Below are positions 62,388 through 64,000 of a DNA stretch of 64,000 nucleotides, piece after piece. Source of the stretch: Colwellia echini. Lineage in GTDB: Bacteria > Pseudomonadota > Gammaproteobacteria > Enterobacterales > Alteromonadaceae. Position 1 is the stretch's first letter; the number at the start of each line of letters is the position of its first letter. The position numbers and the translations under genes are program-made. The notes under the pieces are model-generated. The model had not been told where the DNA came from, searched no databases, and saw only the letters and a program-made list of their open reading frames with translations. Where the stretch lies: assembly GCF_002843355.2 (NCBI RefSeq), contig NZ_PJAI02000003.1, forward strand, positions 186,001-250,000, written 5' to 3'.

Positions 62388-62929
62388 TATAACTCTCCCT
62401 GGTTTTTATACTTATTATGTACACCAAGCGTGGGGATGCCTCGTAATATTTGAATATTACTGAGTATCACATGCAAAATAGCCAGTACTAAAAAGCAAGA
62501 AGCTAAAGGGATTACACTGCGTACAATCCAGCGATGCGGTAAACCACCAGGATCGCCGCTGCCCTCGCCCATTGAATAAGCTTCAAGGGCATAATCGTAA
62601 CCGTAGTAAAGAATTAATAGGGTGATAGGTAACGCTAGAGCAACCGAGCCGAATATATTAATAACCGCTTTCTTTTTCGCTGACATTACATCATAAAATA
62701 TATCAACCCGTACGTGTGCGTCTTCTTTTAAAGTATAAGCAATACCAAACATAAACATAGCGGCAAATAAGTGCCATTCTAGCTCTTGCATACCAATACT
62801 TACGTCATTGAAGAAATAACGCATAATGACATCATAAAAAACATTAGCGATCATCAGTAGCATTAATAAGCTACAAAGGTTACCTAATATATCGATAATT
62901 TTACTGATTATTTTCAGACTCGTATTCAT
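62387..62929 (-). CDS. dctQ: TRAP transporter small permease subunit
   Basis: 180 residues with four membrane helices (about 14-36, 50-70, 90-112, 132-155). 'NVFYDVIMRYFFNDVSIGMQELEWHLFAAMFMFG' spans the conserved DctQ 'R.....s...eE' region (shortened), and 'YTLKEDAHVRVDIFYD' the highly conserved 'HVRVD' motif. It links the large permease to the membrane complex. Stop overlaps dctM start. The binding-protein gene lies upstream across a 147-bp gap with a hairpin. Confidence 0.93.
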   Translation of the reverse strand: MNTSLKIISKIIDILGNLCSLLMLLMIANVFYDVIMRYFFNDVSIGMQELEWHLFAAMFMFGIAYTLKEDAHVRVDIFYDVMSAKKKAVINIFGSVALALPITLLILYYGYDYALEAYSMGEGSGDPGGLPHRWIVRSVIPLASCFLVLAILHVILSNIQILRGIPTLGVHNKYKNQGEL

Positions 62930-63009
62930 TTATGGGCTCTTTGGGCTCTTCTATTTTATTAATATTGTTAATTGATAGCTTAGATGTTTTCGTCTTTATT
63001 AAAACAAGA

Positions 63010-63033
63010 AAGCGCGGCTAAAAAACCGCGCTT
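63010..63033 (-). terminator. GC-rich attenuator-like hairpin between dctP and dctQ
   Basis: AAGCGCGG/CCGCGCTT (63010-63017 with 63026-63033) around an 8-nt loop. On the coding minus strand it is followed by a weak U-tract (TCTTGTTTTAAT). It is well placed to end most transcripts after dctP and let a fraction continue into dctQM, as expected for a periplasmic binding protein made in excess. Confidence 0.7.
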
Positions 63034-63076
63034 ACCATACAGCAATGTATTAACGCTGAAAACTGGATAAACAATA

Positions 63077-64000
63077 TTACTCATCAAAGTTATCTAAATA
63101 AGCTTTCTCAGATAAATCTGTCCATGCTCTAATTTGATTTTTATAATCATTTAATGATTTTAAAATCTCTGCGGTCACCGGATCTTTTGTTGCAAACTCG
63201 TTTAGTAAATCATCATTAGTTTGCTTAATAGCATTCATCACGCTTTTTGGAAAAGAGCGCATTTTTATATCAGGGTAATCTTTTTTTAGTGACGCTAAAT
63301 TCTCACCGCTGACATGCATAGATTGTGCGTACATATCGTAAGCAGCCGCTTTCATGGCTACCGTTAAGATAGCTTGTAAATCTTTTGGCAGACTATCATA
63401 AGCTTTTTGATTAACCATAAATTGTAACTCTGCACCTGGTTCATGCCAGCCTGTATAGTAATACGGCGCTATTTTATGAAAACCCATCCGTAAATCTAAT
63501 GACGGTCCAACCCACTCTACTGCGTCAATAGTATTACGCTCTAATGCGGTATATAATTCCCCTGAAGGGATATTTATTGGTTTTGCACCTAACTTTGCAA
63601 GTACTTCACCAGCAAATCCAGGAATACGAATTTTAAGGCCTTTGAAGTCCTCAACTGAATTAATTTCTTTTTGGAACCAGCCGCCCATTTGATTACCAGT
63701 GTTACCACCAGGAAATGACATGATGCCGTACTGGTCATATACTTTTTTCATTAACTCCATGCCACCGCCATAGTAGAACCAAGCGTGACGTTCGGATGCA
63801 ATCATACCAAATGGAATTGTAGTGAAAAATTGTGCATTAAAGTCCTTACCTTTCCAGTAATAAGACGCAGAATGTCCCATTTGATATTGACCACTTTTAA
63901 CAAAATCAAAAATACCTAAAGCGGCTTTATGTTTGTTTGCTGAATCGATACGAATAGTGAACCGACCGTTAGACATTTCTTTGACCATTCTGGCCATATT
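63077..64000 (-). CDS. dctP: TRAP transporter substrate-binding protein, truncated by window edge
   Basis: About 307 residues of the C-terminal part; the signal peptide and roughly the first 55-60 residues are beyond the right edge. DctP family (PF03480) evidence: 'MVKEMSNGRFTIRID' at the visible start, 'GMELMKKVYDQYGI', 'GLKIRIPGFAGEVLAKLGAKPINIPSGELYTALERNTIDAVEWVGP' (in parts; the Arg in 'KIRIPG' normally salt-bridges the substrate carboxylate), and 'YYYTGWHEPGAELQFMVN'. The Trp/Glu-rich 'WHEPGAELQF' pattern matches the subgroup binding alpha-keto acids or other carboxylates. Ligand is not determined. It is the first gene of the TRAP operon, separated from dctQ by the hairpin. Confidence 0.93.
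   Translation of the reverse strand, partial: NMARMVKEMSNGRFTIRIDSANKHKAALGIFDFVKSGQYQMGHSASYYWKGKDFNAQFFTTIPFGMIASERHAWFYYGGGMELMKKVYDQYGIMSFPGGNTGNQMGGWFQKEINSVEDFKGLKIRIPGFAGEVLAKLGAKPINIPSGELYTALERNTIDAVEWVGPSLDLRMGFHKIAPYYYTGWHEPGAELQFMVNQKAYDSLPKDLQAILTVAMKAAAYDMYAQSMHVSGENLASLKKDYPDIKMRSFPKSVMNAIKQTNDDLLNEFATKDPVTAEILKSLNDYKNQIRAWTDLSEKAYLDNFDE

Noticed and set aside
1..64000. tRNA, rRNA, riboswitch and replication origin.
   Set aside because: Looked for cloverleaf-like conserved arms, rRNA segments, purine-riboswitch-like leaders before the nucleoside genes and DnaA-box clusters; none was convincing by eye.

Overview
The window looks like chromosomal DNA of a marine gammaproteobacterium of the order Alteromonadales, most likely Colwelliaceae (Colwellia or Thalassotalea type). 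This is inferred from AT-rich sequence, a TtpC-type TonB system with a DUF3450 gene and a TPR gene, HI0933-type flavoprotein, RsmJ, PlsB, FtnA and a TRAP transporter. No rRNA, tRNA, integrase, transposase gene or CRISPR array was found. All family names come from reading the sequences; no database search was possible.

1-20.5 kb is a locus for scavenging extracellular nucleotides and nucleosides. It holds two NUP-family ('purine nucleoside permease') genes, a DUF985 cupin, a nucleoside hydrolase, an ADA2-like adenosine deaminase, a TonB-dependent receptor, and an energiser operon (DUF3450, TtpC-like, ExbB, ExbD, TonB, TPR). A CpdB-type 2',3'-cyclic phosphodiesterase/3'-nucleotidase, a PL5-like lyase, a phospholipase-D lipoprotein and a PhoD-like phosphatase follow. 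A shared palindrome precedes the deaminase and receptor genes, and the receptor also has a good sigma-54 promoter match. The likely flow is nucleotide to nucleoside (CpdB), deamination (Ada), base release (hydrolase or NUP) and TonB-driven uptake.

20.6-32.9 kb starts with two small membrane-protein genes and then becomes a defence-type island. It contains a methyltransferase-HNH fusion, a three-gene set resembling ABC-three-component systems (candidate nuclease, small middle protein, Rad50-like ATPase with a G9 tract near its start), a remnant resembling a type I R-subunit tail, a stand-alone RelA/SpoT synthetase-domain protein, a small pseudogene with three in-frame stops, a PLD-helicase-DUF3427 protein and a NERD nuclease. 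This is the best candidate for an undescribed system.

33-41 kb is an envelope and osmotic-stress cluster: CBS protein, BrkB/YihY, CsbD, a YqaE/Pmp3 gene of only 52 codons, DUF748, MscS, two AI-2E permeases and a small lipoprotein. 41.5-64 kb is mostly housekeeping and signalling: a YhiN-like flavoprotein, a 198-bp MITE-like element, an acidic lipoprotein paired with an orphan winged-helix regulator, ferritin, peroxiredoxin, a chemotaxis receptor, a membrane AAA protein paired with an MscS channel, rsmJ, a two-OB-fold SSB-like protein, a propeller-TM-SHOCT protein, a VTT protein, a NYN protein, plsB, and a TRAP transporter (dctM, dctQ, partial dctP) cut by the right edge.
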